From Scatomonas sp963930955 (GTDB lineage Bacteria > Bacillota > Clostridia > Lachnospirales > Lachnospiraceae): a stretch of DNA of 64,000 nt. The stretch lies in NCBI GenBank assembly GCA_963930955.1, contig OZ006967.1, forward strand, positions 434,001 to 498,000, in the 5' to 3' direction. This document shows, in pieces, positions 35,834 to 45,099 of the stretch; position 1 is the first letter of the stretch; each line of letters starts with the position of its first letter. The position numbers and the translations under genes are program-made. A model generated the notes under the pieces. It made no database searches. It was not told the origin of the DNA and saw nothing but the letters and a program-made list of their open reading frames with translations.

Positions 35834-35881
35834 CTAGGCAATACCACTCTCATATTGATGATTGAAATGTTCTGTTGCCAA
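35834..35881 (-). pseudogene. Short frame with strong start signals, probably a gene remnant
   Basis: AAGGAGGTG (35,889-35,897) precedes a TTG at 35,881. The frame reads MATEHFNHQYESGIA and stops at TAG (35,834). Read through the stop it goes on for about 40 Lys/Glu-rich codons, so a nonsense mutation is likely, though a leader peptide is possible. Confidence 0.35.
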
Positions 35882-35964
35882 TGGACTGCACCTCCTTCTT
35901 AAGATTTCACTCCCTCCTCTGGTCTTCCTTACCAGATTTGTTTGTTCTCTCTGTTGATGATTGT

Positions 35965-35993
35965 ATATTACCAGATGATCTTCTTTTTGTCAA
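35965..35993 (-). promoter_or_regulatory. Near-consensus sigma-A promoter with no intact gene behind it
   Basis: Minus strand: -35 TTGACA (35,988-35,993, six of six), exactly 17 bp spacer, -10 TAATAT (35,965-35,970). It points into the A-rich decayed region. Confidence 0.7.
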
Positions 35994-36110
35994 CACATTT
36001 TTATAAAAAAATTTAATTTAATTATTTTCATAATTTTCAAACAGTTATAATCTATAAATAGTATGAATTTCATATTCTTTTCAGAATATTTATCCAGTGC
36101 GAACCGCAGC

Positions 36111-36160
36111 AAAAAACGAGCCGCCTCCCGGGGATCTTTTCTCCCGGGAGCAGCGGCCCG
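36111..36160 (-). terminator. Terminator of the hydratase gene
   Basis: On the minus strand GCCGCTGCTCCCGGG pairs with CCCGGGAGGCGGC (small bulge) and is followed by TCG and TTTTTT. Confidence 0.85.
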
Positions 36161-36169
36161 CACTATCTT

Positions 36170-38458
36170 TTATCCTCTGTAATAATTAATCAGACAGCCT
36201 TTCAGGATGATCTCTCTCTCATCCTCTGTCAGATCTCCCAGCTTCAGCTCAAAGGGCGTCAGTTTGCCGCCGGATACAGCGTAAGCCTGGATCACCTCCG
36301 CCTTCTCCTCTACTTCCCTGCGGATCTCCGGCAGGAAAATGTAGTCGCCGTTGGCGAATGGCAGGTCCCCGGCAGGGATCAGCAGCGGCAGCATACCCCA
36401 GTTGATCAGGTTGGAGCGGTAGCGCTTGGTGGCGTACTCATTGGCCACGTTTGCCCAGCCTCCCAGCACCTTCTGGCAGGAAGCCGCCTGCTCTCTGGCA
36501 GAGCCGTCTCCGGGTTTCACCGCGAAGATGGTGGAGCCGATTCCCAGGTTGCCCTTATTTACATTCCCGAAGGTCTGTTTCACGGAATCCAGCACGGCCT
36601 GGAGTTCCGGCAGGGCAGCAATGGGATCCTCCCCTGCTTCCAGGGCTTTCTCCGCTTTCTGAACCTCCTTGGCCCGTCCCACGTAGGCCGGATCCTTTCT
36701 GGAAAGAGTAAATTCCGCCAGGCCCAGGGGATTGGACCGGTAGGAAGAGGTCTCTCCGGAGGGGATCAGCTCGTCGGTGGTGGTGACGGGATCGTGGATC
36801 TCGGAAACCACTTTCAGCAGCAGATGTTCCGACAGGGCCGGCATCTTGGGCCAGTCCTTGATGTTGGGACCGAAGTGGATCTCCACAGAGGGATCCGCCT
36901 GGCCGTGGCTGTCAAATACCCGGTTGGCATAAATCTGGCTGTCGAAGTGATACACCGGACGGCTGTAGGTGCCGGCGTACTCCGTTGCCGGGGTCAGATA
37001 CCCCTTGTTGGCCGCGGTAGCGGCGATGGACCGGGCGTCCATAAGAGCCACAGAGGAGATCTGTCCACTCTGGATCTTGGAGCCTTCCCGGTTGGGGAAG
37101 TTTCTGGTGGTGTGGCGGATGGAGAAGGCGTTGTTGGCCGGCGTATCTCCCGCGCCGAAGCAGGGGCCGCAGAAGGCGGTCTTCACAATAGCTCCCGTCT
37201 CCATCAGGTCCGCGATCTTTCCGTTCTTTACCAGTTCCATATAGATGGGGGTGCTGGCCGGGTACACGCTGAGGGTAAATTCATCGGCGCCGATGCTGTG
37301 TCCTTTCAGGATGTCCGCGGCGTCGCAGATATTCTCAAACCCGCCGCCGGCGCAGCCGGCGATGATGCCCTGATCTACCAGCAGCTTTCCGTTGTGCACT
37401 TTATTCTTCAGAGTGAAGGGAACTTTTCCGTCCAGAGAGACGGCAGCCCTCTTCTCCACCTCTTCCAGGATATCCATCAGGTTGCTGTTCAGCTCCTCAA
37501 TGGTGTAGGTATTGCTGGGATGGAAGGGCATGGCGATCATGGGTTTGATCTTATCCAACTCTACGGTGATCACTCCATCGTAGTAGGCCACTGCTCCCGG
37601 GTTCAGCTCCTTATATTCTCCGCTTCTGCCGTGGATCTCGTAATACTCTTTGATGGCGTCGTCGGTTCTCCAGATGGAGGACAGACAAGTGGTCTCGGTG
37701 GTCATAACATCCACGCCGATGCGGAAATCCGCGCTTAAGCTGGAAACGCCGGGGCCTACAAACTCCATGACTTTATTCTTCACATAGCCGCAGTCAAAGA
37801 CCGCCCCGATAATGGCCAGGGCCACATCCTGGGGGCCTACACCGGGAGCGGGAGCTCCGGTCATGTAAACGGCCACCACCCCGGGCATGGGGATATCATA
37901 GGTCTTGTTCAGCAGCTGCTTAACCAGCTCCGGACCGCCCTCGCCCATAGCCATGGTTCCCAGAGCGCCGTAGCGGGTGTGGGAATCAGAGCCCAGGATC
38001 ATCTTTCCGCCGCCGGAGAGCATCTCTCTGGCGAACTGATGAATCACCGCCTGATGGGGCGGAACGTAAACGCCGCCGTATTTCTTGGCGCAGCTGAGGC
38101 CGAACATATGGTCATCTTCGTTGATGGTGCCGCCTACAGCGCACAGAGAGTTGTGGCAGTTGGTGAGCACATAGGGAATGGGGAATTTCTCCAGTCCGGA
38201 AGCCCGGGCTGTCTGGATGATTCCTACAAAAGTAATATCGTGAGAAGTCAGCTTATCAAATTTGATCTGCAGCTCTTTCATATTTCCGGAAGTATTGTGG
38301 GCTTCCAGGATTCCGTAGGCAATGGTCTGCTTCCTGGCCTCTTCCGGGGTTGTGGAAACACCGGCCTCCGCCTGAAGTCTGGCAGCCGCTTCCCCGTCCG
38401 CGGGGATCACGGTCCGGCCGTTTACCAGGTAAGCGCCTCCGTCAAGTAACTGTATCAT
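36170..38458 (-). CDS. Aconitase-family hydratase (YbhJ-like)
   Basis: A 762-residue protein of the aconitase superfamily. It starts MIQLLDGGAYLVNG, has GSDSHTRYG with substrate-binding residues, and iron-sulfur ligands in GCAGGGFENI and CGPCFGAG. The C-terminal swivel-type domain carries a GNLGIGSTIFAV segment. It resembles the YbhJ-like hydratases of clostridia more than classical AcnA/AcnB, so the substrate may not be citrate. The ATG at 38458 has GGAGG upstream; the longer frame to 38506 lacks a site. It has its own promoter and terminator. Confidence 0.8.
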   Translation of the reverse strand: MIQLLDGGAYLVNGRTVIPADGEAAARLQAEAGVSTTPEEARKQTIAYGILEAHNTSGNMKELQIKFDKLTSHDITFVGIIQTARASGLEKFPIPYVLTNCHNSLCAVGGTINEDDHMFGLSCAKKYGGVYVPPHQAVIHQFAREMLSGGGKMILGSDSHTRYGALGTMAMGEGGPELVKQLLNKTYDIPMPGVVAVYMTGAPAPGVGPQDVALAIIGAVFDCGYVKNKVMEFVGPGVSSLSADFRIGVDVMTTETTCLSSIWRTDDAIKEYYEIHGRSGEYKELNPGAVAYYDGVITVELDKIKPMIAMPFHPSNTYTIEELNSNLMDILEEVEKRAAVSLDGKVPFTLKNKVHNGKLLVDQGIIAGCAGGGFENICDAADILKGHSIGADEFTLSVYPASTPIYMELVKNGKIADLMETGAIVKTAFCGPCFGAGDTPANNAFSIRHTTRNFPNREGSKIQSGQISSVALMDARSIAATAANKGYLTPATEYAGTYSRPVYHFDSQIYANRVFDSHGQADPSVEIHFGPNIKDWPKMPALSEHLLLKVVSEIHDPVTTTDELIPSGETSSYRSNPLGLAEFTLSRKDPAYVGRAKEVQKAEKALEAGEDPIAALPELQAVLDSVKQTFGNVNKGNLGIGSTIFAVKPGDGSAREQAASCQKVLGGWANVANEYATKRYRSNLINWGMLPLLIPAGDLPFANGDYIFLPEIRREVEEKAEVIQAYAVSGGKLTPFELKLGDLTEDEREIILKGCLINYYRG

Positions 38459-38501
38459 GGTCTTTCCTCCTTCAAAATCAGTATCACTTACGCTATTCTC
38501 T

Positions 38502-38530
38502 AGCATATATTATTTTACTGATTTTCGCAA
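38502..38530 (-). promoter_or_regulatory. Promoter of the hydratase gene
   Basis: Minus strand: -35 TTGCGA (38525-38530), 17-bp spacer, -10 TATGCT (38502-38507), about 44 bp before the start. Confidence 0.55.
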
Positions 38531-38555
38531 GTTAAAATCCTGGGGCCTCTTTCCC

Positions 38556-41006
38556 TCAGAAAGCCGCTTCTCCTCCCCGGGATTCCGGAAAAGTCAGGAT
38601 CGCCTTAAACAAATCCCCGTCTACGTACAGTTCGAAATCTCCGCCCATAAGAACCACCAGGTTTTTGGCAATGGAAAGGCCCAGGCCGCTGCCCTCGGTG
38701 GTCCGGGAGCTGTCCCCCCGGACAAACCGCTCCATGAGCTCGTCGGCGCTGATATTCAGGGTCTGTTCCGAAACATTTTTGATGGAGAACATGACCATTC
38801 CCGCCTTTTTCACCACATCCACGTAAATCCTGGTGGAAGGCATGGCATATTTGGCGGCGTTTCCGTAAAGATTCTCCAGCACCCGCCAGATGTAGCGTCC
38901 GTCCGCCTTCAGAAGGGCGCTTTCCAGGGGCAGGCGGCAGATCAGTTCCAGATTCCGGGCCTCGAAACGCTCGCTGAACTCTCCGTTTACCTGCTGCACC
39001 AGCTCGTTCAGGTTCAGGGTAACGATCTCCAGCTTTACATTGCCGGAGCTGGCCCGGGAGGCTTCCACCAGATCCTCCGCCAGCTGCTTCAGCCGCTGGG
39101 ATTTTTTCTCCAGAATCTCAATATAATTTCTGATCCGGGGATCATGGATGTCTTCTCTTTTCAAAAGATCCACATAGTTGATAATGGAGGTCAGGGGGGT
39201 TTTCAGATCGTGGGACACATTGGTAATGAGATCCGCCTGCATCCGCTCGTTTTTCATCTGCCTGCTGACCGCTTCCTTCAGCCCCTGGCCCATGGAGTTT
39301 ACCAGTTCCGCCAGTTCCAGATTATCCCCCCGGAGTTCCGCGGTATCCACCTGATAGTCCAGATTCCCCGTGCCGATCTGCTTTAACCCCTCCTCTACGG
39401 TCTGCTTGCCCGCAGCGTCCCGGAGCAGATACAGCAGCACCAGGATATCCACCACCAGGCAGAGGGTATAGCCGAACAGTCCCATATTGGGCAGAAAGAG
39501 AAAGTGCATAAGGATCAGCACAACCCCTGCCCAGATCACCCGGGTAGATGCTTTTCTGGCCCCGTAGGCCTTCCGCCCCAGGCTGATCACCGCCCGCAAA
39601 AGGCTTCTCTCCCAGAGATTATGCGCCTTCAGCCGCCGCACCAGAGAATAGTAGAGCAGCAGGAAGATTCCTGTGTCCAGCACCACCGCTGCCGAGGTAA
39701 AAGCCAGCGACAGAGGAGAAAACTGCTCATAGCGGTAGGCGAAACTAAGCAGCGGCCAGCCTGTGATCCCCAGCCCGAAGATCACCAGCAGAATAGAAAC
39801 TGCCCCTGCTGCCTCGGTAGGCAGCCGGTCAAAGGCGTACAGCCGGATTTCTTTGTTCTCCGGATTCCGTCCGGACTGGAAGGTTCCCACAGCCAGGCTG
39901 GCCGCGGCCAGACAGACTCCCGCTACCGCGATTCCCAGAAGAAGGTTTTTATTGGGAACCAGGCTGTCGAAAAATTCCGATTTCGCCCGGTAGTCATCTT
40001 CTATGGGATAGCCGGAGCGCAGACCCAGCAGCACCGTCTCATCCTCAGACAAAAGAGAATTCAGGGACAGGTACTCCCGCAGCCGGTATCCCGCCGGCGT
40101 ATCCGGGAAGGAACTGCTCTCCGCAAGGCTGCCGTTTTCCCTGGTGTAGGACAGCTCCAGCGGCCATCCCGCCATCTGCCGGGATACATCCCGGGGCTCT
40201 GCCTTTTCCCAGGCGCTTACGTTGGTGTAAACCCTTTCGCCGTCAGAAATATAATAGCAGAAATTGCTGTTCTGGAAAGCCGCTCCCTCCTCCAGGGCCC
40301 ACATGTATTCTGCCGCCTGGGAGGCTTTCCGGTAAAGATTCATATACAGGTCGTACAGGGACACTTCGTTGGGATGGGCGGCGGCGTAATCTGCCAGGGT
40401 AGACCCTGCCGCGGTGCGCACACCCGCCTCCAGCTCTGCCTGGTACCCGTATTCGTAGAGATACAGGAACTGCCGGCTGAACTGAACCCCTCCCGCTACG
40501 TTCTGGAGATGCTGCCAGATTTCCTGGCTCATAGAATCATTTCCATAGCCGGAAGAGGCCTCCTCCGAGGCGTACTGGCTGCCCAGCTCCTGGGAAGCTT
40601 CCGCCCACTCCCTCAGCTGGTCGGAAACGCCGCTGTTATATAAAGTATACAGATCCTCCAGGGTGTAGGATGTATTTTTATCCGGCTCCTCTGTGTCTTC
40701 CTGCCCTGCAAGATCCACCAGCCGGCCGGGGTCGTATCTTCCATCCACATCAAAGCGGGCCCTTTCCTCCAGATGGTTCGCGAGATGAGCCAGGTCGTAG
40801 ACCATCTGTTCCCCGCAGCCGTCCGTTTCGTGATACGCCGCCTTTTCATCCAGGGAAAACGGATCCGTGCTGCTGATACCGCCCAGGTGCAGCAGGGCGC
40901 TGCCGAACAGAGCGCAGAAAAGGATCCCGCAGCAGGTCAGCAGCACCATCAGCGCTTTCAGGGGATTTCCGTAAAAAATCTGATTTCGTTTTTTGGCTTC
41001 CATCAT
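38556..41006 (-). CDS. Membrane sensor histidine kinase
   Basis: An 816-residue sensor kinase. An N-terminal membrane segment (LKALMVLLTCCGILFCALFG) precedes a large extracellular sensor part of about 330 residues with many Tyr and Glu. Several more membrane segments follow (about 350-520), then a HAMP-like linker, the H-box SHDLKTPLTSIINYVDLL with the phosphoacceptor His, the N-box LENLYGNAAKYA and G-box GSGLGLSIAKNLV. It phosphorylates the response regulator encoded 37 bp upstream on the same strand. The signal is unknown. Confidence 0.92.
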   Translation of the reverse strand: MMEAKKRNQIFYGNPLKALMVLLTCCGILFCALFGSALLHLGGISSTDPFSLDEKAAYHETDGCGEQMVYDLAHLANHLEERARFDVDGRYDPGRLVDLAGQEDTEEPDKNTSYTLEDLYTLYNSGVSDQLREWAEASQELGSQYASEEASSGYGNDSMSQEIWQHLQNVAGGVQFSRQFLYLYEYGYQAELEAGVRTAAGSTLADYAAAHPNEVSLYDLYMNLYRKASQAAEYMWALEEGAAFQNSNFCYYISDGERVYTNVSAWEKAEPRDVSRQMAGWPLELSYTRENGSLAESSSFPDTPAGYRLREYLSLNSLLSEDETVLLGLRSGYPIEDDYRAKSEFFDSLVPNKNLLLGIAVAGVCLAAASLAVGTFQSGRNPENKEIRLYAFDRLPTEAAGAVSILLVIFGLGITGWPLLSFAYRYEQFSPLSLAFTSAAVVLDTGIFLLLYYSLVRRLKAHNLWERSLLRAVISLGRKAYGARKASTRVIWAGVVLILMHFLFLPNMGLFGYTLCLVVDILVLLYLLRDAAGKQTVEEGLKQIGTGNLDYQVDTAELRGDNLELAELVNSMGQGLKEAVSRQMKNERMQADLITNVSHDLKTPLTSIINYVDLLKREDIHDPRIRNYIEILEKKSQRLKQLAEDLVEASRASSGNVKLEIVTLNLNELVQQVNGEFSERFEARNLELICRLPLESALLKADGRYIWRVLENLYGNAAKYAMPSTRIYVDVVKKAGMVMFSIKNVSEQTLNISADELMERFVRGDSSRTTEGSGLGLSIAKNLVVLMGGDFELYVDGDLFKAILTFPESRGGEAAF

Positions 41007-41043
41007 TCAACACTCCTCTCCGGCAGGAGACAAAAAGCGGCGG

Positions 41044-41733
41044 TCAGAGTTTTTCAATCTTGTATCCCACGCCCCAGACCACCTTCAGGTACCGGGGTTC
41101 TTTGGGATTGATCTCGATTTTTTCCCGGATATGGCGGATATGGACCGCCACCGTATTGTCCGCTCCGATGGCCTCCTCGTTCCAGATGTTCTCATAGATC
41201 TGCTCGATGGAAAAGACCTTTCCCGGATTCTTCACCAGCAGCAGAAGGATATTGTACTCAATGGGCGTCATCTTTACCGCCTCTCCGTCCACGGTCACCT
41301 GCTTCCGGTCATCGTCGATGGACAGTCCTCCCACGGTAAAGACATTGGCTCCCTCTCCCTGGATATTTCCCAGCTTGGTATAGCGGCGGATCTGGGATTT
41401 TACCCGGGCCACCAGTTCCAGCGGATTGAAGGGCTTTGTCACGTAATCATCTGCTCCGATGTTCAGTCCCAGGATCTTATCCACATCCTCGGACTTGGCG
41501 GAAAGGATGATAATGGGAATGCTGCTCTTTTCCCGTATCTTCAGGGTGGCCCGGATCCCGTCCAGTCTGGGCATCATCACATCTATGATCAGCAGATGCA
41601 CCTCCTGCTCCTCCAGGATCTTCAGAGCCTGCAGGCCGTCATAGGCCTTCAGGATGGTGTAGCCCTCCTGGGACAGATAGATCTCTATGGCCTCCACGAT
41701 CTCCTTATCATCGTCGCATACCAGTATGTTCAT
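41044..41733 (-). CDS. OmpR/PhoB-type response regulator
   Basis: A 229-residue protein with a receiver domain (phosphoacceptor Asp in LLIIDVMMP, Lys in VTKPFNP) and a C-terminal winged-helix DNA-binding domain (LLLVKNPGKVFSIEQIYENIW; TVAVHIRHIREKIE). It is followed by the sensor kinase gene, so the two form a two-component pair. A promoter lies about 56 bp upstream. Confidence 0.95.
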   Translation of the reverse strand: MNILVCDDDKEIVEAIEIYLSQEGYTILKAYDGLQALKILEEQEVHLLIIDVMMPRLDGIRATLKIREKSSIPIIILSAKSEDVDKILGLNIGADDYVTKPFNPLELVARVKSQIRRYTKLGNIQGEGANVFTVGGLSIDDDRKQVTVDGEAVKMTPIEYNILLLLVKNPGKVFSIEQIYENIWNEEAIGADNTVAVHIRHIREKIEINPKEPRYLKVVWGVGYKIEKL

Positions 41734-41788
41734 GGTTTCCCTCCTCTGTTTTATTCTTTATACTCCCCGGCGGTTTTCCGCCTGTTTC

Positions 41789-41817
41789 AGTATACCCTAT
41801 CCCCTTTGGGAACTCAA
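41789..41817 (-). promoter_or_regulatory. Promoter of the two-component operon
   Basis: Minus strand: -35 TTGAGT (41812-41817), 17-bp spacer, -10 TATACT (41789-41794). Confidence 0.6.
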
Positions 41818-41979
41818 GGGCGCCTGCTCCTGCCGTTTCTTAGGAAAGCATAGCAGATAAATCTTTATTTGCGGCTGGGGAAAAAATTAAGATTTCCTGA
41901 AATCCATTCTGCCGGATCGATTTTGTTCAGACCTGCGCAATGGCTTGATGTTTTCGGAGGTTTGTGCTAGGGTAAAACC

Positions 41980-42256
41980 AGCATCAGTGTACAAGGGGAC
42001 AATACGGTCGTTGAAGGGCTGATTTGAGCTCCTTCTGCGTTACTTTCCCTCCGCGTACGTCTCTGTACGCGTCGATCAAGTGCCTTGAAGGGGCTCAAAT
42101 CAGCACCTTCACGACTCGAAGACTCCAACCGCAGGAATTTCGGTGATTTTCAAGGCAGACGATAGAGGCGTACTGGACGTACGCCGATTGAGGATAACAC
42201 AGAAAATCACCGAAATTACGCGGTTTGGAGCGTGTTGCCCCTTGTACACTGATGCT
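41980..42256 (+). repeat. 277-bp non-coding palindromic element, copy 1
   Basis: The ends are perfect 19-bp inverted repeats: AGCATCAGTGTACAAGGGG and its complement. Inside are two long arms: GCTGATTTGAGC pairs with GCTCAAATCAGC, extended by GTCGTTGAAGG / CCTTCACGAC; and CTCCAACCGC...AATTTCGGTGATTTTC pairs with GAAAATCACCGAAATT...GCGGTTTGGAG, with GGCGTAC / GTACGCC at its tip. The whole can fold as a cross. No ORF fits inside. The second copy, of identical length, is at 57583-57859 in the opposite orientation. Confidence 0.85.
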
Positions 42257-42310
42257 AACGGGAATTTTTAAAAATACCGTTTAGAAAAACTGTCAGAAGA
42301 GGAGGCTTCC

Positions 42311-42574
42311 ATGTTTCGACTTTGGGGAAAAATGATCCGAGAGAATCGTCTCATAAAAGATATGACTGTGTCCAACGACACCCAGGATACCCGCACCCAC
42401 AAGATTTTTCAATCCCTGGAGGATATCTGCTACGCCTGGGATCTTGGCAGGCCTATCTGGCTGGATTCCACCATTGCGGAATTTAAGCGCCACAAGAAGG
42501 CCCGCTTTTACCAGGACAATTTTATTGAAACCATTGATTTTGACTATCTGGAGATCCAGATCCTGGAGGAATAA
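42311..42574 (+). CDS. Small conserved-looking hypothetical protein
   Basis: An 87-residue soluble protein (MFRLWGKMIRENRLIKD; THKIFQSLEDICYAWDLGRPIWLDS) of a type common in Lachnospiraceae; I know no function. GAGGAGG precedes the ATG by 6-7 bp. It lies just after the 277-bp repeat and converges on the broken dehydrogenase gene, whose stop is next to its own. Confidence 0.7.
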   Translation: MFRLWGKMIRENRLIKDMTVSNDTQDTRTHKIFQSLEDICYAWDLGRPIWLDSTIAEFKRHKKARFYQDNFIETIDFDYLEIQILEE

Positions 42575-42575
42575 T

Positions 42576-43532
42576 TCAGCAGATCCGGTTCAGCCGCCCG
42601 CCTTCCCTGTAGGATCTCAGATTTTCTTCCAGCTTCCGGAGCAGCTGCTGCCGGGATTCCCGGGAAGCCCAGGCGATATGCGGAGTGATCAGCAGACGGC
42701 GGCTGTCCTGAAACTTCAGAAGGGGATTGTCCGCCGCCATGGGTTCCACATCCAGTACGTCCAGAGCCGCTCCGGCGATCCGGTTTTCTTCCAGGGCCCG
42801 CAGAAGCCCTGCTTCCTCTACAATGGGCCCCCGGCCCACGTTGATGAAAACAGCGGAGGCCTTCATCCGGCAGAACTGCTCATAGGTAAAAAGCTTATGG
42901 GTGGCAGGAGTCAGAGGGGCATGGACGGAAACCACATCCGCGGTCTTCAAAAGTTCCGAAAGCTCCAGCCGCTGATAGCGGGGATCCCGGTCCTTTCCGG
43001 AGGCGGAATAATAAACCGCCCGGCAGCCGAAGGCTTCCGCAATGGCGGCCACCCGGCTTCCGATGGCCCCCAGGCCGATGATTCCCCAGGTTTTCCCCTT
43101 CAGTTCCGAAAACTTTTCCTGCAGATTGGAAAAGGTATCGCTGGCCGCATAGGCCCCGCTCTTTACATACTCGTCGAAATAGCGGAGTTTTTCCGCCACT
43201 TAAAAGTACAGGGCAAAGGTGTGCTGGGCCACGCTGGCAGTGGAATAGCCTGCCACATTGGCCACGCCGATCCCCCGGCTCTTTACGTAATCCAGATCTA
43301 CGTTGTTGATCCCGGTGGCAGTGACACAGATCAGCTTCAATTTCTCCGCCTGTCCCAGAGTTCCCGCGTCCATCATCAGTTTATTGGCCAGAACCACATC
43401 CGCGTCCCGGATCCGCTCCGGGCATTCTTCCCTGGTGGTCTTTCCGTAGATTACCAGTTCCCCGTATTTTGCAAGTCCGCCAAAATCCAGGTCATCCCCC
43501 AGACTGGCGGCTTCCAGCATGACTATCTTCAT
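42576..43532 (-). pseudogene. D-2-hydroxyacid dehydrogenase interrupted by an in-frame stop
   Basis: Two frames in the same phase make one NAD-dependent D-2-hydroxyacid dehydrogenase: 43532-43200 (MKIVMLEAASLGDDLDFG to SVAQHTFALYF) and 43199-42576 (VAEKLRYFDEYVKSG to the end). The stop TAA at 43202-43200 falls in the conserved helix after TFAL. The second part has the Rossmann motif GLGAIGSRVAAIAEAFG, NVGRGPIVEE and the catalytic HIAW. All else is intact, so a single recent nonsense change (TTA or TAT/TAC to TAA) is likely. A sequencing error is possible. Confidence 0.85.
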
Positions 43533-43584
43533 TGGCTTTATCCTTTCCTGTTCCCCAGGGGCTGCAGCCGCCCTCCGGGCATAT

Positions 43585-43620
43585 AAAAACACCGCCCCCG
43601 GCAGATCCGGAAGGCGGTGT
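43585..43620 (-). terminator. Terminator of pgi
   Basis: On the minus strand ACACCGCC pairs with GGCGGTGT and is followed by TTTTAT. Confidence 0.8.
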
Positions 43621-43638
43621 CGCTGATCTTTGAATTAT

Positions 43639-44988
43639 TTACAGTCTGCCAAGGAGCTCTTCTCTTTCCTTCTCGTAGCCCGGCTTTCCAAGAAGAGCGA
43701 ACATATTCTTCTTGTAGCTCTCTACACCCGGCTGATTGAAAGGATTCACGCCGGATACATAGCCGCTGATGCCGCAGGCGAACTCAAAGAAGTAGAACAG
43801 CTGTCCCAGATAGAACTCGTTCTGCTCCGGAATATCGATCCGGAGATTGGGAACGCTGCCGTCCGTGTGAGCCAGAATCGTGCCGTTCATGGCGCTCTTG
43901 TTGACGAAGTCCACGGTCTTTCCGGCCAGGTAATTCAATCCGTCCAGATCAACCGGCTCTTCACCGATGGTCAGCTCCACTCTTGATTTTTCCACATTCA
44001 GAACGGTCTCGAACATGATCCGGGAGCCATCCTGGATAAACTGTCCCATGGAGTGCAGGTCTGTGGTCAGATCCACAGATGCCGGGTAGATTCCCTTCTG
44101 ATCCTTGCCCTCGCTCTCTCCGAAGAGCTGTTTCCACCACTCGGATACGTAGTGCAGGCTGGGCTCATAGTTGGCCAGGATCTCTACAGATTTGCCCTTG
44201 CGGTGCAGAATATTGCGGACAGCCGCATACTGCATGGCGTCATTCTCCCAGTAGGGCAGGTTCAGAGCCATCTCTCTTCCGGAGGCGGCTCCCTCCATCA
44301 GCTTATCTATATCAGCTCCGCTGACTGCGATGGGCAGCAGGCCAACAGCAGTCAGTACGGAGAAACGGCCTCCAACATCATCCGGTACGACGAAGGTCTC
44401 GTAGCCCTCCTCATCTGACAGATGCTTCAGGGCTCCTCTGGCCTTGTCCGTGGTGGCATAGATCCTCTTTGCCGCCTCTGCCTTGCCATACTTCTTCTCC
44501 AGCATCTCCTTAAAGATGCGGAAGGCGATGGCCGGCTCCGTAGTGGTACCGGACTTTGAAATAATGTTTACAGAGAAATCCCTGTCGCCTACAACATCGA
44601 TCAGACCCTGCAGATAGCTGCTGCTGATGCTGTTGCCGGCAAAATAGATCTCCGGAGTCTTTCTCTGTTCTTTGCGGATGTTATTGTAGAATCCGTGGCG
44701 CAGAAATTCGATGGCAGCCCGGGCTCCCAGATAGGAGCCGCCGATGCCGATGACAACCAGCACTTCCGAGTCGCTGCAGATCTTCTCCGCAGCCTTTTTA
44801 ATCCGGGCGAACTCCTCCTTGTCATAATCTACAGGCAGATCGATCCAGCCCAGATAATCATTGCCCTGGCCGCTTCTGGATACCAGCACCTCTTTAGCCG
44901 CGTCCGCGATCTGCTGGAAAGATTGCATCTCATGCTCACGGATAAAACCTGCTGCTTTGGAATAATCAAATGCTACTTTTGTTCCCAT
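43639..44988 (-). CDS. pgi: Glucose-6-phosphate isomerase
   Basis: A 449-residue enzyme of the short bacterial type. It shows GIGGSYLGARAAIEFL, ISKSGTTTEPAIAFRIF (sugar phosphate-binding), DDVGGRFSVLTAVGLLP and a C-terminal GVNPFNQPGVESYK with the catalytic Lys region. It interconverts glucose-6-phosphate and fructose-6-phosphate in glycolysis. GGAGAT lies before the ATG; a promoter with an extended -10 is upstream. Confidence 0.97.
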   Translation of the reverse strand: MGTKVAFDYSKAAGFIREHEMQSFQQIADAAKEVLVSRSGQGNDYLGWIDLPVDYDKEEFARIKKAAEKICSDSEVLVVIGIGGSYLGARAAIEFLRHGFYNNIRKEQRKTPEIYFAGNSISSSYLQGLIDVVGDRDFSVNIISKSGTTTEPAIAFRIFKEMLEKKYGKAEAAKRIYATTDKARGALKHLSDEEGYETFVVPDDVGGRFSVLTAVGLLPIAVSGADIDKLMEGAASGREMALNLPYWENDAMQYAAVRNILHRKGKSVEILANYEPSLHYVSEWWKQLFGESEGKDQKGIYPASVDLTTDLHSMGQFIQDGSRIMFETVLNVEKSRVELTIGEEPVDLDGLNYLAGKTVDFVNKSAMNGTILAHTDGSVPNLRIDIPEQNEFYLGQLFYFFEFACGISGYVSGVNPFNQPGVESYKKNMFALLGKPGYEKEREELLGRL

Positions 44989-45070
44989 TTTTTCTTATCT
45001 CCTTCGTGTAATTCTACACAGTCCAGCCGGCCGTTTCCCGGCCACAGGGCTGATCTATAACTCTGTTTTT

Positions 45071-45099
45071 AGTTTAGCAAATACACCCGGCGGAATCAA
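45071..45099 (-). promoter_or_regulatory. Promoter of pgi
   Basis: Minus strand: -35 TTGATT (45094-45099), 17-bp spacer, extended -10 TGCTAAACT with TAAACT at 45071-45076. It overlaps the stop of the upstream gene. Confidence 0.6.

Larger units (their letters stand above)
35179..36110. other. About 930 bp without an intact gene; T-rich plus strand, decayed transcript
   Basis: The plus strand is strongly T-rich between about 35,340 and 36,010, so the minus strand is A-rich. On the minus strand there is a consensus promoter (35,965-35,993), then a ribosome-binding site and a 15-codon frame (35,834-35,881), and after its stop further Lys/Glu-rich frames broken by single stops, ending near MKKELTRQGREVQKKK at about 35,430. 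An inverted repeat GACAGCCGT...ACGGCTGTC (about 35,289-35,333) lies downstream. This looks like a decayed gene; no intact coding region or known RNA is visible. Confidence 0.45.

Noticed and set aside
35568..35837. An 89-codon plus-strand frame in the T-rich region
   Set aside because: Phe/Ser-rich product of a T-rich strand without a ribosome-binding site; the signals are on the other strand.
42444..43586. A 380-codon plus-strand frame over the broken dehydrogenase
   Set aside because: Shadow of the dehydrogenase. The minus strand shows Rossmann and catalytic motifs.
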